Below, one piece after another: positions 52,570 through 61,277 of a DNA stretch of 64,000 nucleotides (position 1 is the stretch's first letter; each line of letters opens with the position of its first letter). The stretch is from Planctomycetaceae bacterium (lineage in GTDB: Bacteria > Planctomycetota > Planctomycetia > Pirellulales > Pirellulaceae): NCBI GenBank assembly GCA_018660825.1, contig JABJJO010000019.1:1-64000 (forward strand). The letters run 5' to 3'. The notes below the pieces were generated by a model. That model saw only the letters and a program-made list of their open reading frames with translations. It was not told the DNA's origin and did no database searches. A program made the position numbers and the translations under genes.

Positions 52570-55528
52570 ATAAAAATCCTGCTGAATTCCATAACGCGTG
52601 TCCGAACGTCGATAATGCCTTTTGCGCTGCGTCGAGTTGCATCTGCTGCCGTTCTTTTTCCGTCAGCGAATCGAAGTGTTGCTGCCATTTATCCTCCAGC
52701 GACTCCAATACCTCAAGCGACTGCTGTAGTTGAGTTTCATCCGGAGTCCGTCCTGTGACAGCGAGGTAAATATTTTTGATGGCCGCCGATTTATCACCGT
52801 CGTTGGACGACATGTCCGCTACTTTCACGGCGAACTGGTCAGCGAGGTCTCGTACCATAGTACTATTGAGTAGATACAGTGCTTGTTGAGCTACGTTTGA
52901 TGTGGGTCGCTGCTGGCAAGCCGGATTCATCTGTGGCAAGTCAAAGGTTTCTAGAAAAGACGGCATCTCCTTACGACGCTGACGCAAATAAACACTACGG
53001 CGATACACACCATTGTTACCAACCGCAGTCACCAACCCATCGCCCCGCACCTTCACCGCATCCGGTTTGCCATATTGTTTTTGGTCTAAATTACCGGCAA
53101 TCTCGATAACTGCATCTCGTACCTCCTCAGCCGTAAGACGACGCAATGTCATATGGCTCAAATACAAATTGTCCGGATCTACCGCGAGTATCTCATTCGA
53201 GACATTGGAAACTTGCCGGTAGGTCCGAGAGGTAACCATTAAGCGGTGGAGATCTTTCATGCTCCAACCCGCCTCAATAAACCAACCGGAAAGCCAATCA
53301 AGTAGTTCAGGGTGCGTGGGTCTTACCCCAATACTACCGAAATTATCAATACTCGAAACTATCCCTCGCCCAAAGTGATGTGACCAGATGCGATTCACCA
53401 TGACCCGCGCCGTTAAGGGATGTTCGGGCGCAATAAGCCACTGTGCCAATGCTAACCGCCGCCCAGTTCCTTCCGCGGAAACGGTAAGCGGTACGGGCGC
53501 AAACGGAGTCTTTCCATTTGTGAGTACCGACGGGACGCCCGGGGCAATTAATCGACCCGGTTGTTGGAAGTCACCGCGGACAAATAAATACGTTGGGGAG
53601 GGGTCGCCTCGATCCCATAACGCGCGAATCGGTTCAATGGCGTCTTTCTTCGCGTTAAGTCGAGTGACCTCCGCGGCCGTCGCCTTTTTTGACGCTGCAA
53701 CGTTTTTGTCCGCTGCAAGTTGTTTTCCTGTGAGTTGCAACTCTTTGTTGAATTTATCAACTAAATAGCGTTGTACCTCATCTCGCGTGTCCGCCCCCTT
53801 CGCAAATGCTGCTGCAACGTCGCCACGAATGACTTCCGGTAACGTTGCTAGTTGTTTCCCAAAGTACGCAGCTTTAACCTCGGTCACCATGATCACGTGC
53901 TTCTTGTTAACCAAATCGATTTGTTGTTGGATTGCAGCGTTGTGCGCGGCTACCTCGGAAACACGTTGGGGAGTCGCCACTGCAAGCGACCGTGTACGCA
54001 TCACTCCATTGGACTGCCCAGGCACCGCGGTAGGTTTCAGCCAATCATGCACATCAAATGCACCCTGAAATGTGGCCACTAAACGGTAATAATCACGCTG
54101 TGGGATCGGGTCGTACTTGTGACTATGGCAACGAGCACATTTTATTGTCAAACCAAGCACGGTTGATGAAAAGATGTCAATTTCATCCGCGACAACTTCC
54201 ATCCGCTCTGGCACAGAATTAACGACGTCGGACCCTGTTCCATCGGGGGCCATCCGCAGGAATCCCGTCGCAATTAAATTCTCGACATGTTGTGAAGTGA
54301 TTTTTTTAGGGTCTGAATAATCTAGCAGTTCATCGCCAGCAATTTGCTCTAACAAAAACTGTGAATAGGGTTTGTCCGCGTTCATGCTACGGATGACGTA
54401 GTCCCGATAACGCCACGCTGAGTTGCGAATTGGGTCGGCACTGCGTTTTCCTTCCGAATCTGCGTAACCTGCAGCATCGAGCCAGAAACGCGCCCATCGT
54501 TCGCCGTAACGAGGGGATGCTAGTAGTTGCTGCACCAAACGTTCATAGGCGAGTGGTTCTTTGTCAGCGACGTACGCTGCAATCTCGGCGGGCGTCGGGG
54601 GCAAGCCGATTAAATCAAAATACAAACGCCTAACTAATACAACACGTGAAGCTTCCCCTGAAAACATCAATCCATTTGCTTTTAGTTTTTCGGCGACAAA
54701 AAGGTCAATTGCATTGGTGCCTTGGAAATCGGAGATCGCGGCGGGCGGCAAAATGGGTTGCAACGTTCGAAATGCCCAAAATTTGCGATCCTCGTCCGTC
54801 ACGATCGTATCCGGTTCTGCGCTAGCGCCGTCCGGTGTTATTTCGACTTCCGGAGCACCAATAGTTATCCAGCGAGTGAGTTTGTCAAGTTCACCGCTTG
54901 GCATTATTTTTACGCCGGAGGGAAGCAACTTGTCGCGGGGAGGCATTTCTTCCGCGTGGATACGCTTCAGCAATAGACTCTCCGTTGGTTTCCCAAGCAC
55001 CATTGCCGGACCTGATTTCCCGCCCTTTAACATTGACGCCCGGGTACGGAGGTCGAGGCCAGCTTCTTGGCGCCGATTTCCATGACAAACGGTACACCGC
55101 AACATCATAATTGGCTGGATGTCATGTTGATTAACTTCCGCGACTTCGGTAAATGACTTCGGATCCCTGCCGTCGGCAAAAGGTGTGCCGTTATCAAGCC
55201 ATGCTTTGATGGTTGCAACATCCTGTTTGGTGAGAGGCTTCCCTTCACCTTCCGGCGGCATCATGTGTTCATGAACGAGCTCGTACAGGTAGCTCGCCTC
55301 GGAATCTCCGGAAACAATTGTCGTCTCGGACTCACCGCCTTTAAACAACCCGTGTGGTGACGATAAATCGAGCTCTCCTTTACGAGCACTGGTGCTGTGA
55401 CAACGAACGCAGGCACGTTTGAAAATAGGCGCAATGTCGCCCTCATACGTTGGCCCCTCCGCCCCAAGAGTGACATCGAGCGTCACTGAGCCGAGTAAGA
55501 CTACGCTAAGGCAGGCTAAAATCCGCAT
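52559..55528 (-). CDS. PSD1-type protein with two cytochrome-c-like motifs, DUF1549 and DUF1553
   Basis: About 989 residues from ATG 55528, giving signal peptide MRILACLSVVLLGSVTLDVT; the frame is open to 55576. Two haem-type motifs, CVRCHS and CTVCHG, in tandem cytochrome-like domains, each with a downstream Met-Pro-Pro (MMPPEGEG, MPPRDKLL). DUF1549: VVLVRRLYFDLIGLPPTPAE, YGERWARFWLDAAGYAD and KCARCHSHKYDPIPQRDYY. A helical segment precedes DUF1553 (LTARVMVNRIWSHHFGRGIV, RPTSNVAQQALYLLNSTMV). First gene of a six-gene minus-strand series ending at 43194. Confidence 0.9.
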   Translation of the reverse strand: MRILACLSVVLLGSVTLDVTLGAEGPTYEGDIAPIFKRACVRCHSTSARKGELDLSSPHGLFKGGESETTIVSGDSEASYLYELVHEHMMPPEGEGKPLTKQDVATIKAWLDNGTPFADGRDPKSFTEVAEVNQHDIQPIMMLRCTVCHGNRRQEAGLDLRTRASMLKGGKSGPAMVLGKPTESLLLKRIHAEEMPPRDKLLPSGVKIMPSGELDKLTRWITIGAPEVEITPDGASAEPDTIVTDEDRKFWAFRTLQPILPPAAISDFQGTNAIDLFVAEKLKANGLMFSGEASRVVLVRRLYFDLIGLPPTPAEIAAYVADKEPLAYERLVQQLLASPRYGERWARFWLDAAGYADSEGKRSADPIRNSAWRYRDYVIRSMNADKPYSQFLLEQIAGDELLDYSDPKKITSQHVENLIATGFLRMAPDGTGSDVVNSVPERMEVVADEIDIFSSTVLGLTIKCARCHSHKYDPIPQRDYYRLVATFQGAFDVHDWLKPTAVPGQSNGVMRTRSLAVATPQRVSEVAAHNAAIQQQIDLVNKKHVIMVTEVKAAYFGKQLATLPEVIRGDVAAAFAKGADTRDEVQRYLVDKFNKELQLTGKQLAADKNVAASKKATAAEVTRLNAKKDAIEPIRALWDRGDPSPTYLFVRGDFQQPGRLIAPGVPSVLTNGKTPFAPVPLTVSAEGTGRRLALAQWLIAPEHPLTARVMVNRIWSHHFGRGIVSSIDNFGSIGVRPTHPELLDWLSGWFIEAGWSMKDLHRLMVTSRTYRQVSNVSNEILAVDPDNLYLSHMTLRRLTAEEVRDAVIEIAGNLDQKQYGKPDAVKVRGDGLVTAVGNNGVYRRSVYLRQRRKEMPSFLETFDLPQMNPACQQRPTSNVAQQALYLLNSTMVRDLADQFAVKVADMSSNDGDKSAAIKNIYLAVTGRTPDETQLQQSLEVLESLEDKWQQHFDSLTEKERQQMQLDAAQKALSTFGHALWNSAGFLYVD

Positions 55529-55669
55529 ACGATAGCTTTCCAAGATTAACTCATTCATTATTGATAAATCTGACAACTATATTCTACGTTTTATTATAAT
55601 CAAACGCACCATCAAACACTTGTTGGCAACCCACTAGATAACAACCAAAAGAGGGGAAAACCCAAACTA

Positions 55670-57199
55670 ATGACTAGAATTGCTATTTTTCAGTTGATGC
55701 AGGAAATTTCGTCGTTCAATCCTAGCAACAGTACCATTGCGGATTTCACCATTAACCGCGGCGCGGCTTGGATTGAACAGGACAGGAAAGCCAAGCACGA
55801 GATCGGCGGAGCACTGGCTCAGTTCGGTGAACACGACGACGTTATCGTTGTGCCAACGATCAGCGCACGCAGCAATTCTTCGGGTGCCATCCTAGCGGCT
55901 TCTTCGTGGGATGAACTCTCAACACAATTGACTAGTTCGATAGATGACTTGGCAACGCAACATGGTGGATCAATTGCGGCAGTCTATTTTTGCATGCACG
56001 GGGCCATGGCAGCCGAAAACGAAATGGACCCCGAGGGCTTCATCCTTGAATATGCGCGCAGTAAACTAGGCAGTGAAATTCCGTTTGTGACTTCTATGGA
56101 CCTGCACGGCATTTTGACCGAACGGATGTTTGAGCACAGCGATGTTATTGTGCCCTACCATACCTACCCCCACGTGGACCAATATGAAACAGGCAATCGT
56201 TCCGCCAAGGTGGTGATGCGACTGCTGAGGGAAGATTCGACTCCAGTAAGTGTACGAGTGCAGGTTCCGGCACTAGTTCGGGGCGACGAACTTGTAACGG
56301 AAACGGGACTCTTCGGCGAATGTCTACTTTTGGCCAAACAGATAGAAGACAGCGAAATTGGCTTAGCCGCGGGTATGCTCATTGGCAATCCGTTTACCGA
56401 TGTCCCGGAATTGCGGACGAACGTAGTGGTAACGTTTTTGGCGGAGTCAGCAACGGAAGCTGAAACGGAAGGAGAAGCAATACAATATGCAACGGAGATG
56501 GCGGAGTTGTTTTGGGTGCATCGAGAACGGATGCGGGTAAAACTTACTTCTATCGACGATGCTGTCATTGCTACCATAGACCATCACGCGGACCCAGAAA
56601 CCGACGGTACCGTGGTGCTGGTAGATGCAGCGGACGCAACGAGTTCGGGGGCATCTGGAGATAGCAATGCGATTTTCTCAGCGATTCTGGCGAGTGATTT
56701 CCAAGGGCGACTACTTGCGCCGCTTGTTGACGCTCCTGCGGTGCAAGCCGCCATTGAGGCGGGAGTTGGTAACAGTGTCACCGTCAGACTCGGTGGGACG
56801 GTCGATCCCGCGCGATTCAATCCCCTTGAGTGTCAGGCAAAGGTTCGACTGATTGCAGACGGCGATTTTTTAAGCGAGAGTTTTAAGCTGTTGTGGCGAG
56901 GTGGACCAACAGTCGTCCTCGACGTTAAAAACCATACGGTCGTCGTTAGCACATGCCCGGTGAACCTATTTGATCGATCCTTCTTTTTATCACACGGTTG
57001 CGACCCGTTTTCCTACGACGCGGTCGTTGTCAAATCACCCCATTGTGAACCGCATATGTACCAAGAACGAGCAGCGCTCTATATCGACGTCGACGCTCCC
57101 GGTTCGACCAGCGCCAACCTCAAGTCGCTCGGTCACACCCAATGTCCCCGCCCGATCTTTCCATTAGACGAAGATGTAGCATTCTGTCCGAATAAATAG
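55670..57199 (+). CDS. M81 family metallopeptidase (MlrC / microcystinase C-like)
   Basis: 509 residues, typical of MlrC. Starts TRIAIFQLMQEISSFNPS, then FCMHGAM (His110). The zinc ligands fall in TSMDLHG (Asp144, His146) and HTYPHVDQYETG (His168). The C-terminal domain ends VAFCPNK. No signal peptide, so cytosolic. MlrC of sphingomonads cleaves linear microcystin fragments, but most relatives occur in organisms with no link to microcystin and act on unknown peptides or amides. RBS AGAGGGGAAA upstream. Isolated on the plus strand, convergent with the dimethylformamidase-like gene. Confidence 0.92.
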   Translation: MTRIAIFQLMQEISSFNPSNSTIADFTINRGAAWIEQDRKAKHEIGGALAQFGEHDDVIVVPTISARSNSSGAILAASSWDELSTQLTSSIDDLATQHGGSIAAVYFCMHGAMAAENEMDPEGFILEYARSKLGSEIPFVTSMDLHGILTERMFEHSDVIVPYHTYPHVDQYETGNRSAKVVMRLLREDSTPVSVRVQVPALVRGDELVTETGLFGECLLLAKQIEDSEIGLAAGMLIGNPFTDVPELRTNVVVTFLAESATEAETEGEAIQYATEMAELFWVHRERMRVKLTSIDDAVIATIDHHADPETDGTVVLVDAADATSSGASGDSNAIFSAILASDFQGRLLAPLVDAPAVQAAIEAGVGNSVTVRLGGTVDPARFNPLECQAKVRLIADGDFLSESFKLLWRGGPTVVLDVKNHTVVVSTCPVNLFDRSFFLSHGCDPFSYDAVVVKSPHCEPHMYQERAALYIDVDAPGSTSANLKSLGHTQCPRPIFPLDEDVAFCPNK

Positions 57200-57234
57200 G
57201 ACTACTAAACAACAGGGCGGCGAGACCTTCATTT

Positions 57235-58839
57235 TCAACCGCTGCAGATTACATTTTTCGTAATTTGACTGACGGCATCATCCACTAAAATACTCGCGTT
57301 CCAACAAATCGACCCAACCGAAAACACCTCCCCACCGCTGGCGGTTGTGAAATGCACTATCTCTGCGCCACCACCGTCAGCGTTGATACCGCGTGCTAGC
57401 AACTTGGTTCCATCCGGTGATTGCGGTGACATCTTATCCGTCTCGTGCCCCGACGCACCACCAGGTACTCGTTGATGCAAGCTTTTCTCGCCAAACAGAT
57501 CACCGTTTTGAAGTCCCGTCCCTTCGAAACACCAGTGCGAGGCATCCACCACTTCATAAGGAGCTGCGGTCATGATCCCCGGAAACGTAAAAACGACACC
57601 TAGTAAATTTGCCTCAGACTCTACGCGGCGATCCATCCGACTTTCTTGCAACTCACCATCTTCACCGAAATTGTCTTCGCTGTGACACCATTCCGTGTTC
57701 TGGTAGACTATCCGCTGGTCATCGAGGAAGTCCACTTCACAGTTCACACCATTACCGCCGAGGTAAATCAGTTTACCTCCTTCCTCAAAAACCCATTTCT
57801 TCAATCGCCAGTACATTTTCGACGACCAATACTCTGGGTGCACGCTTAAGATCAACGTCTTGTAGTCTTCCAACGGTACACGATCAAAATGAAACAGCGT
57901 CTCGCTGTAGTAGTCATATTTCAATCGCTGCTGTTCCATCCAACCAAGCAGGCGCCATTCCGCGGATGCCATATGACACCCTTGACGACCGGCGATGGGA
58001 TCCGCCAACCCCTCGTCCAAATCGATATGGTTAAAAGGATCCGGACGGTCAAGGGATAGAGGGGCATAAGATTCTGTATCATAGGTGCGATGTCTGGCAT
58101 CCGTATATCGCTTTAACTCGAGGCGTGAATTGATCGTCGGCGTGGGCGGGAACTTATCGGCGTGAATATAGTTACTGCGTCCGCCGAAACTGTTGTAAGC
58201 GTTCCAGTTGATATCCGATGCAAAAATTGCAACGTCATTTTGAGATATTTTTGGCGCCACAATCCAGGGGAAACTGAAGAACTTTCCCGATTTGGTTTTC
58301 GCGTGCAAATAGTACAATCCCGATCGCTCTGGGGCTACGATTGTCTGACTAAGAATTTTACTTGCGTATCCGTGCTTGTTCCACTCAACTCCGTTTTGAG
58401 TGTAATCTCCGTCGGGCGTTATTTGCATCGTCGCTCGCGGACCATGTTCGTCAAAGGTGCCGATGCGGCGAATAAACTCCTTGGTGGCTCCGTAACGCCA
58501 TAGTTCGAGGGAATATTCTTCCACAGCGTGTACTCGAAATTCGGCGCACTCACCTGCGACAACAGCCCGCGGATACATATAACCTAATAAACAATCGGAC
58601 AGCAAGCGAAATTGATAAGGCTCGTTCTGGGAGATATTAACAGTTACAATTTTGCTGCCATAACCATCCTTGCCGAGGACAACTTCATAGGTGCCTGGTT
58701 TAAGATCCGCATATATCGCACCCGAGATGGTTGAATGCGCCAGCACGACTTGGTCGTCGCTACGGAATTCAAGTAGCACATCTGCCAAGGCAACATATCG
58801 TTCATCACTGACGTATCCGACTAATATTGATGTATCCAT
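57235..58839 (-). CDS. N,N-dimethylformamidase beta-subunit-like protein
   Basis: 534 residues. Residues 1-80 form a transthyretin-like (carboxypeptidase regulatory-like) domain: GYVSDERYVALADVLLEFRS, YADLKPGTYEVVLGKDGYG. The large C-terminal domain (NVAIFASDINWNAYNSFGGR; YDYYSETLFHFDRVPLEDYK; LSVHPEYWSSKMYWRLKKWV; GGKLIYLGGNGVNCEVDF) matches dimethylformamidase large subunits, which hydrolyse N,N-dimethylformamide with an iron site made of two Tyr and one Glu. I cannot confirm those ligands. No signal peptide and no small-subunit gene alongside. Related proteins are common in bacteria with no known formamide use, so the substrate is open. Confidence 0.82.
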   Translation of the reverse strand: MDTSILVGYVSDERYVALADVLLEFRSDDQVVLAHSTISGAIYADLKPGTYEVVLGKDGYGSKIVTVNISQNEPYQFRLLSDCLLGYMYPRAVVAGECAEFRVHAVEEYSLELWRYGATKEFIRRIGTFDEHGPRATMQITPDGDYTQNGVEWNKHGYASKILSQTIVAPERSGLYYLHAKTKSGKFFSFPWIVAPKISQNDVAIFASDINWNAYNSFGGRSNYIHADKFPPTPTINSRLELKRYTDARHRTYDTESYAPLSLDRPDPFNHIDLDEGLADPIAGRQGCHMASAEWRLLGWMEQQRLKYDYYSETLFHFDRVPLEDYKTLILSVHPEYWSSKMYWRLKKWVFEEGGKLIYLGGNGVNCEVDFLDDQRIVYQNTEWCHSEDNFGEDGELQESRMDRRVESEANLLGVVFTFPGIMTAAPYEVVDASHWCFEGTGLQNGDLFGEKSLHQRVPGGASGHETDKMSPQSPDGTKLLARGINADGGGAEIVHFTTASGGEVFSVGSICWNASILVDDAVSQITKNVICSG

Positions 58840-58978
58840 GCGATGTGAGAGTCATCCCAAAAAAGTGTTTTTAGCTGATGTTTTTTCTATACTTATTTGC
58901 GTCTAAACTGTTTATAACACATAGTTACCGATTCCTAGTTTAGCATCCATCAAACTATATATAACGTTGGAGTAATTC

Positions 58979-59677
58979 ATGGACCGCCGTCAATTCGTTC
59001 AGACTGCCACTGCCACGTCACTATTTTACACAACAGCAGGCCTGTTTGCTGAGCAACTGCAACCGTCTGCTCAAATGGGCGAGGGACCATTCTATCCCGA
59101 CCGCCTTCCGTTGGACACGGACAACGACCTGTTGATTATCAATGATTCTATCACCCCGGCCGTCGGAACGATTACGCATTTACATGGCACAGTGCGTGAC
59201 ACGAAGGGTAATCCACTGCGAAACGCTTTCGTAGAGATCTGGCAAGTTGATAATAGCGGTTCGTATATTCATTCACAGAGTAGTAACAAAGAAACCGCGG
59301 ACAAGAATTTCCAAGGCTATGGTCGCTTTATGACGAGTAGCACCGGTGAATACTATTTTCGCACGATCAAGCCCGTCGCCTATCCTGGGCGAACGCCACA
59401 CATTCACATTGCGGTGAGCACCAACGGTAAACGCATCTTTACAAGCCAAATTCTCGAAAAGGGCAACCGCGCCAATGCGACAGATGGGTTATTCCGCCAA
59501 GTACCTGATCCCAAACAGCGAGAAACCTTTTTAGCGGAATACAAACCCGTGAAGAACTGTCCCCTTGGATCCCAGAATGCTGGTTTCAATGTGGTCCTCG
59601 GTCACACTGCCGAAGAGAACGAAGACGGCACGATTAAGGGTGCCATCGGCAAGCCAATCTTTCGCCGCCGACGATAG
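58979..59677 (+). CDS. Exported intradiol ring-cleavage dioxygenase family protein
   Basis: 232 residues. The N-terminus DRRQFVQTATATSLFYTTAG is a Tat signal. Non-haem Fe(III) intradiol dioxygenases use two Tyr and two His: candidates are Tyr in EGPFYPDRLP and YPGRTP, and the two His of TPHIHIAV. The beta-sandwich core HLHGTVRDTKGNPLRNAFVEI then EIWQVDNSGSYIHS is classic for protocatechuate 3,4-dioxygenase-like proteins. An exported, single-chain form is typical of a subgroup of unknown substrate. It stands alone, tail-to-tail with the aldolase gene (17 nt). Confidence 0.88.
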   Translation: MDRRQFVQTATATSLFYTTAGLFAEQLQPSAQMGEGPFYPDRLPLDTDNDLLIINDSITPAVGTITHLHGTVRDTKGNPLRNAFVEIWQVDNSGSYIHSQSSNKETADKNFQGYGRFMTSSTGEYYFRTIKPVAYPGRTPHIHIAVSTNGKRIFTSQILEKGNRANATDGLFRQVPDPKQRETFLAEYKPVKNCPLGSQNAGFNVVLGHTAEENEDGTIKGAIGKPIFRRRR

Positions 59678-59694
59678 TTTTTTTGGGAATCGTC

Positions 59695-60456
59695 TTAATA
59701 ATTGGACCGCAACTGGTGCAAACACTGCGCCGCGCCACTGCGCAATGACAACGCATCTACTCCGGCTACGACTAAAGTATAGCCTTGATCCATATAAGGC
59801 TGGACTGCCTCAGCATCGACGCCAAAATATCCTAACGGCATCTTTGAGGATTGACACACTTTGGTAACATGATCGATCGCGGCCAATACATCCGCATCAT
59901 TTACTAGCCCCATTTTGCCCATGCTCGCGGCTAGGTCGTAAGGCCCCAACAATATCGCGTCCACTCCGTCCAGTTTCACAGTCTCTTCGATACACTGCAC
60001 CGCGTCAATATGCTCTGCTTGGATGACACAGGCGATTTGCGCGTTGGCAGATTCGACGTACTCTGTGAACTGACCACCATACCCGTGCGCTCGCGCTAGC
60101 CCGACGCCCCGTTGCCCCGCGGGAGCGTACCTAGTCCAAGAGACAACCTGGGCCGCGTGTTCCGTCGAATTCACTTGGGGAGCGATAATACCGTGTGCCC
60201 CCAAATCCAGGACCTTTTTAATCCACACCTCATCTGCAACCGGCACACGCACAACACAAGGTACCTGGTCACCTACCGTTTGCAGGATCGCGTTAAGCTC
60301 ACTGGTTTCCAGCGGTCCGTGTTCGGCGTCGACGAAGAACCAATCAAAACCGACATCCGCTAGTATCTCTGACACCGCGGGTGTCGAGAGCGTAATCATA
60401 GTGCCCAGCAGCAACTCGTGGTCGAGCAAACGTTGACGTAAATTATGCATTTTCAT
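59695..60456 (-). CDS. HpcH/HpaI-type class II aldolase
   Basis: 253 residues, standard size. These aldolases cleave 4-hydroxy-2-oxo acids such as 4-hydroxy-2-oxoheptanedioate or 2-keto-3-deoxyglucarate to pyruvate plus an aldehyde. Catalytic His46 in FFVDAEHGPLET, the substrate-binding Arg in VVRVPV, RGVGLARAHGYG, and metal ligands Glu in VIQAEHI and Asp in LGPYDLAASMG are all seen. Cytosolic. ATG 60456; ATG 60450 is an alternative. Role may be in aromatic or sugar-acid breakdown; the substrate is not settled. Confidence 0.92.
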   Translation of the reverse strand: MKMHNLRQRLLDHELLLGTMITLSTPAVSEILADVGFDWFFVDAEHGPLETSELNAILQTVGDQVPCVVRVPVADEVWIKKVLDLGAHGIIAPQVNSTEHAAQVVSWTRYAPAGQRGVGLARAHGYGGQFTEYVESANAQIACVIQAEHIDAVQCIEETVKLDGVDAILLGPYDLAASMGKMGLVNDADVLAAIDHVTKVCQSSKMPLGYFGVDAEAVQPYMDQGYTLVVAGVDALSLRSGAAQCLHQLRSNY

Positions 60457-60484
60457 AGTGTTATACAGGTTTCAAACAACAGGG

Positions 60485-61195
60485 CTAGGGCAATTCGCGA
60501 ATGCGGATATTGCGAAAGTGAATGGGTGAACCTTCGGCCTCGAGACACAAGTAACCGTGCGCCGGATTGCTGTCGGATCCACCCGATACCTCATAACCGT
60601 TCACCCACAGTCGAACTTGGCCGTTGATCGCCCGTACATAATAGTGGTTCCATTCACCGTGTCCGTTGGAATGGTTGGCTCGGGGAAAACTACGGTTCCC
60701 GTTGGGCGACAACGGCGGGAAGGGTTTCATCGTGGACTTGCCCACAGCAAAGATGTCGCCGTTCGTGGTAAACCACTCGGGGTCTTTGCCGTTCTTCTTT
60801 TTGAAGTTCGTAGCGTAGCCGTGATCTAACGCTTGTACTTCAATGCCACTTCTTGGCAGACTACCGTTTGGTAGACCCTCGAGTGCAGCTGGGTCGACCC
60901 AGACGAAGACACCGGAGTTACCCGCAGCCTTGAGATGTTTCCACTCAAGGACCATCTCCAGATTTGTATATTGTTTAGCGGTTCGCATGACACCGATGGG
61001 TACGCCGGTACCCTTTATAAGTGCGCCCTCGAATACCCACGTATCTTCAACGCCGTTGACGTCAGCGAAATCTTTTTCGCCAAGCGTCACCCAACCGGGA
61101 CCAGTGCCATCAATGATCGCGTGTTTATTTTCTTCTGTTTGCCCTGTCAAAGTTACCAACGTCACTAACGTTGCAACAAATATCTTTTTAATCAT
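60485..61195 (-). CDS. Exported DUF1080 (3-keto-disaccharide hydrolase-like) protein
   Basis: 236 residues from ATG 61195, where MIKKIFVATLVTLVTLTG forms a signal peptide and GGGGAAGCAAGGG lies upstream; the 49 residues of the longer frame do not resemble the family. The DUF1080 jelly roll shows NLEMVLEWKHLKAAGNSGVF, PRSGIEVQALDHG, EWNHYYVRAINGQVRLWVNG and a terminal GYLCLEAEGSPIHFRNIRIR. The family has a concanavalin-like fold; some members hydrolyse 3-keto-glycosides. It starts about 80 nt after the end of the APC transporter gene. Confidence 0.92.
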   Translation of the reverse strand: MIKKIFVATLVTLVTLTGQTEENKHAIIDGTGPGWVTLGEKDFADVNGVEDTWVFEGALIKGTGVPIGVMRTAKQYTNLEMVLEWKHLKAAGNSGVFVWVDPAALEGLPNGSLPRSGIEVQALDHGYATNFKKKNGKDPEWFTTNGDIFAVGKSTMKPFPPLSPNGNRSFPRANHSNGHGEWNHYYVRAINGQVRLWVNGYEVSGGSDSNPAHGYLCLEAEGSPIHFRNIRIRELP

Positions 61196-61277
61196 CCCTT
61201 GCTTCCCCGATAAATGAATTTGAAGACCAACCACTGCTATTTTATTGTACCAAAAAACAAAATGCGGGAACGACCTC

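Noticed and set aside
57207-60485. 12-nt repeat AAACAACAGGGC at 57207-57218 and 60474-60485
   Set aside because: Two short copies near gene ends with no extended similarity; chance or minor composition effect is adequate.
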